This document shows, piece by piece, positions 24,856 through 33,940 of a stretch of DNA of 64,000 bases. Origin of the DNA: GCA-002701455 sp964342575 (GTDB lineage: Bacteria > Pseudomonadota > Alphaproteobacteria > Thalassobaculales > Thalassobaculaceae); assembly GCA_964342575.1 (NCBI GenBank), contig CAYFGZ010000002.1, forward strand, positions 1-64,000. Direction: 5' to 3'. The notes under the pieces were generated by a model. The model worked only from the letters and a program-made list of their open reading frames with translations. It was not told the DNA's origin and did no database searches. A program made the position numbers and the translations under genes. How positions within the stretch are numbered: position 1 is the stretch's first letter; every line of letters starts with the position of its first letter.

Positions 24856-26885
24856 TGAAGTTTACCTGTGGCATTGGAATTTATTAAGCTTTGATATTTT
24901 TTGAGAATATTGCTGGTAGCGTTCTCTACTTCAGCTTTCCCTCTCATAACTTTTGGCGTGATTAAAACTACAAGTTCAGTTCGCTGAGTAGTGTCACCAG
25001 TAGCCCCAAATAGGGAGCCAATTCCAGGAATCTGATGGAGAAACGGGAGGCCGGTTTCTGCACCACTATTTATTTCCCTAATAAGTCCAGCCAATAGCAC
25101 TGTTGTACCACTTGGAAGACTAGCAGTACTAACTACTTGCCTTTGTTGAATGGTGGGAGAATCTATATTTGAGCTATTTGTTCGAACCACGTCGCTCACT
25201 TCTTGCGATATTTTAAGAGTTACGATACCGCTCGCTTTCACGCTAGGCGTGACATCTAATGTCACGCCAGTGTTTCTGTATTCTATCTCATTGGTGATTC
25301 TGTTATCTTCGGATGTGTTCGCAGAGGAGGATCTCCGGATAATAGGTACTTGGTCCCCGACGTGGAGACGGGCAGTGCCGCCATCCATTACCAATAATTG
25401 CGGGGAAGAGACGACTCTTACGTTAGTCAATTCGGACAAGGCGTCGATAACTATCTTAGTATTATTAGCTCCACCTATTATTGCCCCAAACCCAGGGAGA
25501 ATAGGAGTTACAGTGGCCGCGTTATCCTGTGTGAACAGGGATTGAAACTCTCCAGCCTCTATCAAATATTTCAGGCCATATCGCAGATTATTTTGAAGCG
25601 ATACTTCGAGCACTGTTCCTTCGATTAGAACTTGCAGTGGTGCGATATCTAGCTTGGCTAGAACTTCTGAAATCAAGTCGTATTCGCGTCCCGTCGCCCA
25701 AACCAGAATAGAATTACTGCTTGCATCCGAGTTAAAGGAAGGACGTCCATTAATTCTTGTTTTATTAATTTCTGTTTTTTTGGCTATTTCATCAGAGGTG
25801 TTTTGTTGAGAAAGTTGGCGGGAATCACTAAGCTCAGAAAAAGCACCTTTGAGTGTTTTGACTAGATTACCAGCATCCCCATGCTTTACAAAGTAGACAA
25901 AAAGTCGACGTTCATCGGCATCGAGTGTTTTATCTAGACGTTTGATCCACGTTTGAGCACGTCTTATATATCTATTGTTTGGGGCTATCACTAGTAGTGC
26001 ATTTAGGCGTTTGATAGGGGTGAGACGAATGACCGAATCTCCGTTTGATTGAAAAACTTGTCTCAGCTCGCCTATAATTGTATCGGGTTTTGAATGGACT
26101 AGTCCAAAAATTGCTACGTGCTGCTGGGCCATATGGTCTACATCAAGAATCGTTAGGGCCATCTTGACCGCTTCTCTATCTTTTTGCGAACCATTTATGA
26201 ATATTATATCTTTTGCCCCATCGACAGGTATTACAGCGCCTTCTGCAACTATTGGAGACAGCAGTTTTACCATTTGTAATGAAGAGACATGCTTGAGTGA
26301 AGCTATTTCTATCCCGTGGCCTGGTCGGTCCGAATTTGCGAAGAGGCCTGTACTGAATTTTGTAGCTCCCGCGGAGGGAAGAATTTTCACTATCCCATCT
26401 TGCTGAACTGACTTTAGGCCATTTAGCTCTAATAGCGACTCAAGCATTGCTAACATTTGCTTCCGAGTCAGGGGCTTTACGGTTTTCAATGTCACCTGAC
26501 CCTTGATGTTGGACGTAAGAACGTAATTTAGTCTGAGTAGATCACCAAGAATTATTTTAAGAGCTTCTCGTAACCCAACCTGATCAAGTTCAAGGGACAA
26601 TCGACCGGCAACTGGGCTGCTGACGTTCCTGTTGGGATCAGTTGGCTTCATGCTCTTTGAAATGGGCGGGTATATCCTGTCGATAGGTTCCCCCATTTGG
26701 GGTCGTTCCAAACTGGGATTAGTTGCGGTCGGTAAATTGGGCGCGGGGTTTACTGTTAGGGGAGGGTGATTATTTTGATTTAATATCTTGGTCTTTGTGA
26801 ACTTATCGAATTGAGTTTCGATCGTCTTGCAGGAAGAAATCACGCTGGCCATGGCAATTAAGAAAATAACTATTTTTATATTCAT
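24852..26885 (-). CDS. gspD: Type II secretion secretin GspD
   Basis: 677 residues with a lipobox (SVISSCK, Cys19), so it is probably an outer-membrane lipoprotein that may not need a pilotin. N0/N1-like repeats (LREALKIILGDLLRLNYV; IEIASLKHVSSLQMVKLLSP) are followed by the secretin core: VRVVSSPQLLVMDGGTAR, VGDQVPI and the final LVVLITPKVMRG. It forms the outer-membrane channel through which folded proteins exit. ATGA overlaps on both sides with gspC and the downstream secreted protein. Length is usual for the family. Confidence 0.93.
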   Translation of the reverse strand: MNIKIVIFLIAMASVISSCKTIETQFDKFTKTKILNQNNHPPLTVNPAPNLPTATNPSLERPQMGEPIDRIYPPISKSMKPTDPNRNVSSPVAGRLSLELDQVGLREALKIILGDLLRLNYVLTSNIKGQVTLKTVKPLTRKQMLAMLESLLELNGLKSVQQDGIVKILPSAGATKFSTGLFANSDRPGHGIEIASLKHVSSLQMVKLLSPIVAEGAVIPVDGAKDIIFINGSQKDREAVKMALTILDVDHMAQQHVAIFGLVHSKPDTIIGELRQVFQSNGDSVIRLTPIKRLNALLVIAPNNRYIRRAQTWIKRLDKTLDADERRLFVYFVKHGDAGNLVKTLKGAFSELSDSRQLSQQNTSDEIAKKTEINKTRINGRPSFNSDASSNSILVWATGREYDLISEVLAKLDIAPLQVLIEGTVLEVSLQNNLRYGLKYLIEAGEFQSLFTQDNAATVTPILPGFGAIIGGANNTKIVIDALSELTNVRVVSSPQLLVMDGGTARLHVGDQVPIIRRSSSANTSEDNRITNEIEYRNTGVTLDVTPSVKASGIVTLKISQEVSDVVRTNSSNIDSPTIQQRQVVSTASLPSGTTVLLAGLIREINSGAETGLPFLHQIPGIGSLFGATGDTTQRTELVVLITPKVMRGKAEVENATSNILKKYQSLINSNATGKLQ

Positions 26886-27394
26886 TCTTTATCTCTAATT
26901 GATGGAAGCCAGTGTGTTTTTCGTTCGGGTCTTGTTGTTTCATAGCGGGGCTTGTCTAAAAGGTTAATTCGCCTTTCTCCATTAGACAAGATTACTGCAT
27001 TATCTTCAATTGTTTCCAACGTCCAACCGTCTATTATCTCGCCTTGGTACAGTTGACTTATCCTCCCTTGATGTTCCAGAAGAAGCATCTTTCGGGATCC
27101 ATCTTTAATAAGTCCTCTATATTTATATGCGTATATACGATTGGTATTAGTTTTGTTTTGCGAGTCGCTAGATGGTTTTCGTAAAGGTCTGCGGCTCGGA
27201 TTGAAGAGAGGCCGTTGTAGAATATTTGTATATGATGTTAATTGAGGTTTCAGCCACTCAAAATTTACTTGTGTAATCACTGGTTTGTTAGTGTTTTTAA
27301 CAGACCTTGTATGTCTGATATTCCACCAAGGCCAACTTATTAATGCGATTAATACTAGAATGAATATACTAAGCGCGGCTCTTGATTTAATCAT
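26882..27394 (-). CDS. GspC-like inner-membrane connector
   Basis: 170 residues: a short cytoplasmic start, one membrane helix (AALSIFILVLIALISWPWW), a linker, and a homology-region domain (YRGLIKDGSRKMLLLEHQG, LYQGEIIDGWTLETIEDNA) of the GspC/PilP type. GspC links the inner-membrane platform to the secretin and helps choose substrates. There is no PDZ domain, as in short GspC versions. It overlaps gspD and the gspM-like gene by ATGA. Assignment rests on fold pattern and position between M and D. Confidence 0.72.
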   Translation of the reverse strand: MIKSRAALSIFILVLIALISWPWWNIRHTRSVKNTNKPVITQVNFEWLKPQLTSYTNILQRPLFNPSRRPLRKPSSDSQNKTNTNRIYAYKYRGLIKDGSRKMLLLEHQGRISQLYQGEIIDGWTLETIEDNAVILSNGERRINLLDKPRYETTRPERKTHWLPSIRDKE

Positions 27395-27948
27395 TGGACA
27401 GCGTCCATCAGCACTGAGAGGCCGAGACCAATATGGAGTTTAGTAATTCTATTTGTTGCACCAACTGGAATGAGATCAATGTCGTCGACCCGAATAGCCA
27501 GCGCATTTTTTCTTAATTCTAGAAGAAAGTTATGTAACTCAGTTAATGAAGAAAAACCATCAATCTTGATAGACAAAAGATCATATTGGCCCTTGGGCTT
27601 GGGGTTCAGAGTTTGAATCCGAGTGAGGGATACGTTTGTTGTCTCGGCCATTCGTCGAGTGATAGACTGGAACCTGGCTATTGCCGTAGACAAATCAGCC
27701 CTGATAATATGCTTGGTTTTTGCCTTATCGATTTCTGCGACTTTAAGTATTCTGGAAATTTTCTCAGATCGAGCTAATAACGATTTTTGTTTTGCCACAT
27801 GTTTTTCAAGATCAGACAACTCTCGAATTTGGCGTTCCCTAGTAGTTTGGAGAGGCGGATAGACAATCAAGCAAATAATAGCCGCTAGCGCCAGCAGATA
27901 TCCCCACGCTAATAAAGGGCTCATTGGTTTATTTGTTAAGTTGGCCAT
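27391..27948 (-). CDS. GspM/PilO-like inner-membrane platform protein
   Basis: 185 residues: one membrane helix (LLAWGYLLALAAIICLIVY), a coiled-coil stretch (ELSDLEKHVAKQKSLLARSE) and a ferredoxin-like C-terminal domain (YDLLSIKIDGFSSLTELHNF). This is the layout of GspM and PilO, partners of GspL/PilN. It overlaps gspC by ATGA and shares a base with the gspL stop (TAATG). Sequence similarity is weak, as usual for this component; position is the main support. Confidence 0.75.
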   Translation of the reverse strand: MANLTNKPMSPLLAWGYLLALAAIICLIVYPPLQTTRERQIRELSDLEKHVAKQKSLLARSEKISRILKVAEIDKAKTKHIIRADLSTAIARFQSITRRMAETTNVSLTRIQTLNPKPKGQYDLLSIKIDGFSSLTELHNFLLELRKNALAIRVDDIDLIPVGATNRITKLHIGLGLSVLMDAVQ

Positions 27949-28970
27949 TACGGTGACAGTTTTACTCCGATGTGGAAGCGTTCAAGTTGGTTGCTTGGTT
28001 CTTTGATAATAGAAGATTTGAAGAATGGATCTTTAAGTAATTTGACCTTATTCAGTGCGTTTAGCACGTCGGACGCGTCAGTGGCGAAGCCCTGAAGGAT
28101 CAGTTCGGTATCTTTAACGGAATATTGTTTAAGCCATGCTGTATCGGGAAGAATGGTCGTTACGCTATCTAATAACAATAAGATATCCGGTGATGTTTTT
28201 ATAAAATTTGTTATCGTCTCGGCTTCGTTTCTGATCTGATCTAGGCGTTTCCTCTTAGATTGAATTATTTCAATCTGGGGACGAAACTGTTCCATAGTCT
28301 CGTTAAGTTTTCTGATAGACCATTCGCGTTGGACAAATGGAGAAGCTATTGCGCTGCAACCAAGAAATAAAATTAAGATCAATATTGCGTATTGAAACCT
28401 GCGGCTTGAGTTAGGGAGATTATCGCCTATTAAAAAATTGCCAACAAAGTGTCCGGAATTCAACGTGGGTTCAATCACGGCTTTTTCAGGAAGGGCGCCT
28501 GCCTCCGTTGCAGTCTCTAGTAACGCGTCAAATTTAATTGAAGGAACGACGTGGATTTTTATGTTTAGTTGACCTGCTTCAGTCGACGCAATTTCGTAAG
28601 TAGCTTTTACCTCAGAAAACTTAAAAGGCGTCAATCTCTCGATCTCACTTTCCAGGAGTTGATCGATAGAGCGCTGCGCGGACTTTGGTACGGATAGTGA
28701 TAACGTCATACTGTCTTCTTTTGGAATTAAAAGAAGTTGGGGGCCTCGAAATTGCTTTCTAACATTATTTTCTTGTTTTGAAGTTAATTGGCTAGAGGTG
28801 ACGATTTGACGGCCTCTGTATTGAAAGACTTCTATTTTGCTGTCGGTGACCGCGATAATAGAAAATTCTTCCCCCAACCCCAACGCTGCTGAAAGATTGG
28901 CAGGGAAGCTTGCGGCTATACCGTCTGCCCAGGATCTTAAATATGAAATCAGGCTATCCACTTTTCCCAC
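27948..28970 (-). CDS. GspL/PilN-like platform protein
   Basis: 340 residues: an N-terminal cytoplasmic actin-like part (FSIIAVTDSKIEVFQYRGR through about residue 190), a membrane helix near residues 200-220 (QYAILILILFLGCSAIASPF), a coiled coil, and a PilN-type periplasmic domain with VTTILPDTAWLKQYSV, a stretch typical of PilN/GspL. It would couple the GspE ATPase to the periplasmic platform. It sits 32 bases after gspK and shares a base with the gspM start. It is shorter than canonical GspL. Confidence 0.78.
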   Translation of the reverse strand: MGKVDSLISYLRSWADGIAASFPANLSAALGLGEEFSIIAVTDSKIEVFQYRGRQIVTSSQLTSKQENNVRKQFRGPQLLLIPKEDSMTLSLSVPKSAQRSIDQLLESEIERLTPFKFSEVKATYEIASTEAGQLNIKIHVVPSIKFDALLETATEAGALPEKAVIEPTLNSGHFVGNFLIGDNLPNSSRRFQYAILILILFLGCSAIASPFVQREWSIRKLNETMEQFRPQIEIIQSKRKRLDQIRNEAETITNFIKTSPDILLLLDSVTTILPDTAWLKQYSVKDTELILQGFATDASDVLNALNKVKLLKDPFFKSSIIKEPSNQLERFHIGVKLSP

Positions 28971-29002
28971 ACAAATTTATAGTAGTACGTTACAAATATA
29001 AC

Positions 29003-29746
29003 CTAGTCTAATGCGTTTAAGCTAGATTGGTCAGACAATCTCCAATCTAAAATTTTAGGAAAATCATCTGCAGCCTCAGCAATTTCAATATAAGCTGTGG
29101 CAGATAGATAGGTGCCTGGGCCAAGCGCATTGGATGCTGATATTTGAAAGACTCGCCCCGGCGCTTCGAAATGGTGCTCTGTTGAAAGAGATTTTAGTGC
29201 TTTTCTCATTAGTGTAGAAGCGAATTTGTTTTCAATGCCATGAGACCGGCAATAAATTGTTGTCTCGGCAATTAAATTGTTCATGTTTCGGGTGGTTAAA
29301 CCTGGTATCGCTCTAAGCTGATTTACATGTTGAAAGCCATCAGTAGATTCACGGATTTCCTGGATTAATTTTAAAAACAAATCTGGCTTTGGGACTTTTA
29401 GTTCTTGCAGTAACGATTGCAATATCCCTAGGTCACCTTCATTAAGGTCCCATTTAGTGCAGGCGTCAACAATCCGGACTTCAATAGGAGTCCCAGAAAT
29501 AGTTACGGTGAATGTACCGGTATTTTCTCTATTGTGATTATCCGATCCATCAACATATAGGATTGGAATTGCCGCATGAATAGCTCCTTCAATTATGGCT
29601 GAGTTTTGGGCCCTCTTTACCACATAACCGCTAGTTAGAAAGCCTTTATAAATCAGACTTATTATGAAGAGGGAAATTCCTGAGACTATAATCAGGGCCA
29701 GCAGAGCCAATAACATCGCCGTACCGCGATCGCTTTGTTTATGCAT
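29003..29746 (-). CDS. gspK: Type II secretion minor pseudopilin GspK
   Basis: 247 residues. The N-terminus (DRGTAMLLALLALIIVSGIS) is the K-type leader and hydrophobic helix lacking the Glu5 found in other pseudopilins, and the protein is longer than G, I or J. The middle has the helix-hairpin-like FQHVNQLRAIPGLTTRNM seen in GspK. It caps the pseudopilus tip with I and J. The start shares a base with the gspJ stop (TAATG). Confidence 0.87.
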   Translation of the reverse strand: MHKQSDRGTAMLLALLALIIVSGISLFIISLIYKGFLTSGYVVKRAQNSAIIEGAIHAAIPILYVDGSDNHNRENTGTFTVTISGTPIEVRIVDACTKWDLNEGDLGILQSLLQELKVPKPDLFLKLIQEIRESTDGFQHVNQLRAIPGLTTRNMNNLIAETTIYCRSHGIENKFASTLMRKALKSLSTEHHFEAPGRVFQISASNALGPGTYLSATAYIEIAEAADDFPKILDWRLSDQSSLNALD

Positions 29747-30282
29747 TATAAGCTCGCATTTATTTTTATGGTTATGGGATAGCGTTTATTAGATGAAAAC
29801 CGGACTAATTGAGGAAGTCTATCTTTAACTTTCCAACTTCTATGCCATTTAGGAGCAGCTTTGGATGAAAGTTTTCCAAAATAGGAGAATTGATAATCAA
29901 GCATTGGAAACTTCAGCTCGCGTGTATCAAAAACCCCCTTGTCGAACACCAGAAATTCTTTGTTCCAGTGGTAAATTTTTCTTTTCTCAGGTCCTCGTTT
30001 TCCCGGAAATAAATATTTTATGGTCTTTGCTGAACCAGTAAAGAATATTTTTGATCGTTTGGTTTGGTCGAATTTTATGGCGAGTGCAGCTGACAAATTA
30101 TCACGGAGTAATTTCTCGAAAGTAACGTTTTCCCGAATAACTGTCAATTTGGCAGAAATTTTCTGCGACCCCTGTAATGTTAAAGTGATGCTGGGGAAAA
30201 GTAATATGGCCACCAATGCCAGAATTGTAAGTGAGACCAATAGTTCTAACAAAGTGAAACCATATTCACAATGTGATTTCAT
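29746..30282 (-). CDS. gspJ: Type II secretion minor pseudopilin GspJ
   Basis: 178 residues with a prepilin leader cut before the Phe of GFTLLELLVSLTILAL, followed by a beta-rich globular domain. Order between gspI and gspK and the size support J rather than H. It overlaps gspI by ATGA. Part of the pseudopilus tip complex processed by the prepilin peptidase at 21131. Confidence 0.82.
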   Translation of the reverse strand: MKSHCEYGFTLLELLVSLTILALVAILLFPSITLTLQGSQKISAKLTVIRENVTFEKLLRDNLSAALAIKFDQTKRSKIFFTGSAKTIKYLFPGKRGPEKRKIYHWNKEFLVFDKGVFDTRELKFPMLDYQFSYFGKLSSKAAPKWHRSWKVKDRLPQLVRFSSNKRYPITIKINASL

Positions 30283-30668
30283 ATACCTGTCCTTGTTGGT
30301 TTACTGCGGACACTTGAAAAATCGTAGACCTTGTTATCCATTGTGATTTTAATTCTTATATTGAAAGACGTCAGAGGCGGTTCTACGTTTGATCGCATTT
30401 TTTCAAGTTTAGGTCTTTCAGCTATCTCTAACTCCCAATGACCTAGTGAGTTAATAATTCCCGTTGTTCTTCCGGGTAAAATAGGAATCTCGATCCCTAC
30501 TTTCGACAATAGGGACCTTCCCGCGCTTGCTGCCAGGGCCGCCTGTTCGGCTTTCTTCGATTTAGCCAAGCCATCGCCAGCGATTTGAAAAAGTGTCAAT
30601 AACAGCATCGCTATCAACGATAGTGCAACTAAACTTTCAAGAAGCGTGAACCCTTCTTCAGCTTTCAT
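30279..30668 (-). CDS. gspI: Type II secretion minor pseudopilin GspI
   Basis: 129 residues, leader ending EEGFTLLESLVALSLIAM, then the alanine-rich helix KKAEQAALAASAGRSLLSK typical of GspI. Short, as expected for I. ATGA overlaps with gspG upstream and gspJ downstream. No separate gspH lies between G and I. Confidence 0.83.
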   Translation of the reverse strand: MKAEEGFTLLESLVALSLIAMLLLTLFQIAGDGLAKSKKAEQAALAASAGRSLLSKVGIEIPILPGRTTGIINSLGHWELEIAERPKLEKMRSNVEPPLTSFNIRIKITMDNKVYDFSSVRSKPTRTGI

Positions 30669-31114
30669 GGTGTTAAAATGTCGGTATTTTCGCCGGAGCC
30701 GCCTCTTTTCTTGTCAGCTCCAAGACTTTTTAGTTCGTACGGTTTATTATCTTGTCCCGGCTGACGGTATAAATAAGGCTGTTCCCAAGGGTCAATAGGA
30801 ATAGTGTTGGATTTTAGATATGGACCACTCCAACTTTCCATACCAGTTGGTTTTCTGATAAGCACATTTAGCCCCTCTTTTTCGCTTGGATAGCGTCCTA
30901 CATCAAGGTTAAATAAATCCAGAGCCGATCCTATGTTTTCCATCTGAATGCGAGCTATATCGCTTTTAGCATTTCCCAACATTTTCATTACTTGAGGCCC
31001 CACAATAGCGGTTAACAATCCAAGAATAACCAGAACAACTAGTAGCTCCAGTAATGTGAACCCAGCGTCGTATTTGTTATTTGAGCCTATTTGTTTTGAT
31101 TTATTGACCTGCAT
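30665..31114 (-). CDS. gspG: Type II secretion major pseudopilin GspG
   Basis: 149 residues. Prepilin peptidase site in DAGFTLLELLVVLVILGL with Glu at +5. The body has GspG hallmarks: GRYPSEKEGLNVLIRKP, WSGPYLKSNTIPIDPW, YELKSLGADKKRGG and the C-terminal calcium loop GGSGENTDI. A GTG at 31147 would overlap gspF; ATG 31114, just after the gspF stop and behind AAGAGA, is the likelier start. It polymerises into the pseudopilus that pushes substrates through GspD. Confidence 0.92.
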   Translation of the reverse strand: MQVNKSKQIGSNNKYDAGFTLLELLVVLVILGLLTAIVGPQVMKMLGNAKSDIARIQMENIGSALDLFNLDVGRYPSEKEGLNVLIRKPTGMESWSGPYLKSNTIPIDPWEQPYLYRQPGQDNKPYELKSLGADKKRGGSGENTDILTP

Positions 31115-31124
31115 AATTCTCTTT

Positions 31125-32159
31125 TCATAAAAATATTGTATTGACACTCATTGTAATAGATATCAAAGACAAGACTATTAAAGCTACTAAGCCCCCCAAC
31201 AATAAAATGGTGAGGGGTTCTATGATTGTGGTGAACAAATTTAACTTAGCCCGACTTTCCAGTGCTAGGAAATCAGCCACTTTTTCCAGCATAATTCCAA
31301 GTTGGCCTGTTTCTTCCCCAGTGCGTAGTAACTGAATAGCGGCATCTGGAAATTGACCAGACTCGGCCATTAGAACAGTCAAATTCCTACCTTGCCGTAT
31401 CTGTTGAGCTATGGCTCTTCCGCCCTGTCTCATTTGATTAAGAGAATGGAGGTTCGCGCCTATAACTAGAGCTGTCTGTATATGAACTCCGCGTTGTAAT
31501 AGGAGTGCCAAGCCTCTAGCCCATTTTTCCACCTCTATGATTCTTATCAAATCGCCCAGCCAGGGAGTAGCAATAAAAAAGTTTTGCAGCCAATTTTTCC
31601 CTGCTTTAGTCAGGGAAATACCCACAAGACCAACGATGAACAAGGCTATGAAAATTCCATATTCCATCACGACTCGGGAAAGAAAAAATACCAACTCACT
31701 CGTACTAGAAACCTCTGCCGTTTGACCCATAACCATAGTTTGAAATTTTGGAACCACTATTACTAGAAGGAGAATAACAGCGATAATCGCGGAAATCGAT
31801 AGTATGGCAGGATAAGTTAAGGCTGTTCGCAATTGGTTAGCTAGATCAGCTCTTCTCTTATGATAGTTATGAAGTTGTCTGAACCCTTCTGAGAGGTCAC
31901 CGGTCTCCCAGCAAGATTGTATTACCGTTGTATCAAATTTATCGAATAAGGTCTTTTCGTCCTCCATTATTAACGGTAATGGTTGCCCTTCTTCAAGTTG
32001 GGCCGCCATTCTTTGGGCGACATGGGAACAATACCCGATGCTCAGATCCCGGCCAATAGTTCGAAAAGTTTTGTCGGCCGTAATGCCAGCACTAAGCAGG
32101 ATGCTGGCTTGCTCCAAAAATAATATCAATTTTCCGCGTTTATTTATTAGCATCGTCAT
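31125..32159 (-). CDS. gspF: Type II secretion inner-membrane platform protein GspF
   Basis: 344 residues with two GspF/PilC repeats, each a cytoplasmic helical bundle plus membrane segments: helices near AILSISAIIAVILLLVIVVP, IFIALFIVGLVGISL and a C-terminal ITMSVNTIFL region. The motif QLLRTGEETGQLGIMLEKVA is a strong GspF signature, mirrored by TVIQSCWETGDLSEGFRQLH in the first half. It couples GspE to pseudopilus assembly. An ATG two codons later (32153) is an alternative start. Confidence 0.92.
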   Translation of the reverse strand: MTMLINKRGKLILFLEQASILLSAGITADKTFRTIGRDLSIGYCSHVAQRMAAQLEEGQPLPLIMEDEKTLFDKFDTTVIQSCWETGDLSEGFRQLHNYHKRRADLANQLRTALTYPAILSISAIIAVILLLVIVVPKFQTMVMGQTAEVSSTSELVFFLSRVVMEYGIFIALFIVGLVGISLTKAGKNWLQNFFIATPWLGDLIRIIEVEKWARGLALLLQRGVHIQTALVIGANLHSLNQMRQGGRAIAQQIRQGRNLTVLMAESGQFPDAAIQLLRTGEETGQLGIMLEKVADFLALESRAKLNLFTTIIEPLTILLLGGLVALIVLSLISITMSVNTIFL

Positions 32160-32186
32160 CAGTATATTTTTCCGTTATCTCCGGGC

Positions 32187-33806
32187 TCATTCGGTCCCAA
32201 TAAACTCTTCTATGCTAGTTTGATGCGATAAGACATAGCTAACACCGTTGTTATATTCCAGGCTATTGCTGTCCGGAAGGGGGTACACGTTTTCCAGATT
32301 ACCTTGCTGGAGCAGGCACTCGCGGATAGCGTCATTGATGTTTAAAATTTCCATTAGAGCAAACCTACCTTTATAACCTGTCTGATAGCAATTGCTGCAG
32401 CCACATGGTCTTGCTATGTAGGTGCCTGACTTTAGGGCTATTGCTTTTTCTTCAGAGGGTGTCGCTAACTCTATCTGTTTGCAATTATCGCATAGCCTGC
32501 GCACTAGGCGTTGACCTATAACTCCTCGCACAGAAGCCGCTATCAAAAATGGTTCAATACCCATATCTATTAATCTTGATATGGCACCTGTGGCGGTATT
32601 CGTATGCAAAGACGATAGGACCAAATGTCCAGTCAGAGCCGATTGAATGGCAAGACGAGCGGTTTCTGCGTCGCGAATTTCCCCTACCATTATGATGTCT
32701 GGGTCCTGCCGCAGTACAGATCTTAGTAAATTAGAAAATTGTAAACCGATAGCCGAATTTATTGGTATTTGGTTGATTCCCGGAAGTCGATATTCTACGG
32801 GGTCTTCGAGTGTTATAATTTTCTTAGCCGTTTGGTTAAGTTCATTCAATATAGCATAGAGAGTGGTTGTCTTACCGCTTCCTGTCGGGCCCGTTGTGAG
32901 GATCATTCCACTAGAATTTTGGAGAAGATTTTTTAGAGCGCGTAGATCAGATGAGTTTAGGCCCAAGACGTCAAGATTCTTTGGGCTATTTTCAGGGTCG
33001 AGTAACCGTAAAACAACGCTTTCTCCATTAATAGTCGGTATAATGGAAACTCGTATGTCGATTGTTCTGCCGGATACAAAAATAGTGGCTCTACCGTCTT
33101 GTGGAAGCCTATTTTCCGCTATATTAAGATTCGCCAAAATTTTGATTCGACTTATTAGCATATCTGACAAATAGGGCTGAGGTGGGTTCCCAAGTTCGAT
33201 TAGTTGTCCATCTATTCTGTAACGAGAACGTAGCCCCTCTGGTGTTGATTCTATGTGCAGATCCGATGCCTTATTGTTGATGGCAGTATCGAGCAATTCA
33301 TCAAAAACTTTGACGGCTGGCCCAGTTTCCTCATTTGTCGGGCTGGATTGCTGTTCAATTTCTATGGGGGAAATTTTATCGGAATTGGCTGGATACAAAC
33401 GGTCAAAAGCCCTATCCAGGTCGTTTTTGGAAGCTATTTGTACATTGATCGTCTTATTGATTAGTAGCTGTATCGCTTTCAGATTACTCTGATCCTGCGG
33501 ATCGGCCATTGCCACAGTCAATGATTTGTCATCTTCTATAATGGGCAGAATTCTAGCTTGTCGCAGGAATGAAAAATTTGCGCCGCCTGCGTAAAGTGGA
33601 TCTTTTGGAAACATTGAGGTGTCAGCTAAAGGTATGCCTAAGTACTCCGCCATTACTTCTGTCATTGCCGACTCTTCGACTTCTCCTAATTCCACGAGGG
33701 CGATATCCGGACGTTGCTTCTGCCGTACTGACAATTTTTTAATTTTTTCGACATTATCTAGCAGGGCGTGCTGTTGGAGGATACTAAAGAGTTTTTCTGA
33801 TTCCAC
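32187..33806 (-). CDS. gspE: Type II secretion ATPase GspE
   Basis: 539 residues. N-terminal GspE-N domain, then the ATPase: Walker A GPTGSGKTTTLY (306-317), Asp box ITLEDPVEYR, Walker B DPDIIMVGEIRDAE, His box LVLSSLHTNTA, and a four-Cys zinc motif (CDNCKQ ... CGCSNCYQTGYKGR). It powers pseudopilus extension. GTG start 6 bases behind GGAGGT. First gene of the operon. PilT-type or pilus-retraction genes are absent, so secretion rather than a type IV pilus is the better reading. Confidence 0.93.
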   Translation of the reverse strand: MESEKLFSILQQHALLDNVEKIKKLSVRQKQRPDIALVELGEVEESAMTEVMAEYLGIPLADTSMFPKDPLYAGGANFSFLRQARILPIIEDDKSLTVAMADPQDQSNLKAIQLLINKTINVQIASKNDLDRAFDRLYPANSDKISPIEIEQQSSPTNEETGPAVKVFDELLDTAINNKASDLHIESTPEGLRSRYRIDGQLIELGNPPQPYLSDMLISRIKILANLNIAENRLPQDGRATIFVSGRTIDIRVSIIPTINGESVVLRLLDPENSPKNLDVLGLNSSDLRALKNLLQNSSGMILTTGPTGSGKTTTLYAILNELNQTAKKIITLEDPVEYRLPGINQIPINSAIGLQFSNLLRSVLRQDPDIIMVGEIRDAETARLAIQSALTGHLVLSSLHTNTATGAISRLIDMGIEPFLIAASVRGVIGQRLVRRLCDNCKQIELATPSEEKAIALKSGTYIARPCGCSNCYQTGYKGRFALMEILNINDAIRECLLQQGNLENVYPLPDSNSLEYNNGVSYVLSHQTSIEEFIGTE

Positions 33807-33813
33807 CGTTCTA

Positions 33814-33840
33814 CCTCCATTTTTCTACTATAATTATAAT
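33814..33840 (-). promoter_or_regulatory. Strong ribosome site and -10-like box upstream of gspE
   Basis: On the minus strand GGAGG (33818-33814) lies 7 bases before the GTG of gspE and decides that start. A TATAAT hexamer lies within 33830-33840, in an AT-rich dyad. I see no convincing -35 element, so the promoter is tentative; the ribosome site is clear. Confidence 0.4.
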
Positions 33841-33940
33841 ACTTCGGACGATTTTCCTATAAAGATGCTTTAAGTGCTTGAATTGCCGTGAACAAGTACA
33901 GAGAATGATAATCTGTAGAGTAAACTAGAACGAGGATAAG

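Noticed and set aside
21131..33806. Type IV pilus machinery instead of type II secretion
   Set aside because: There is no PilT, PilA or PilM-Q set. The GspG calcium-loop pseudopilin, GspK and the gene order match type II secretion.
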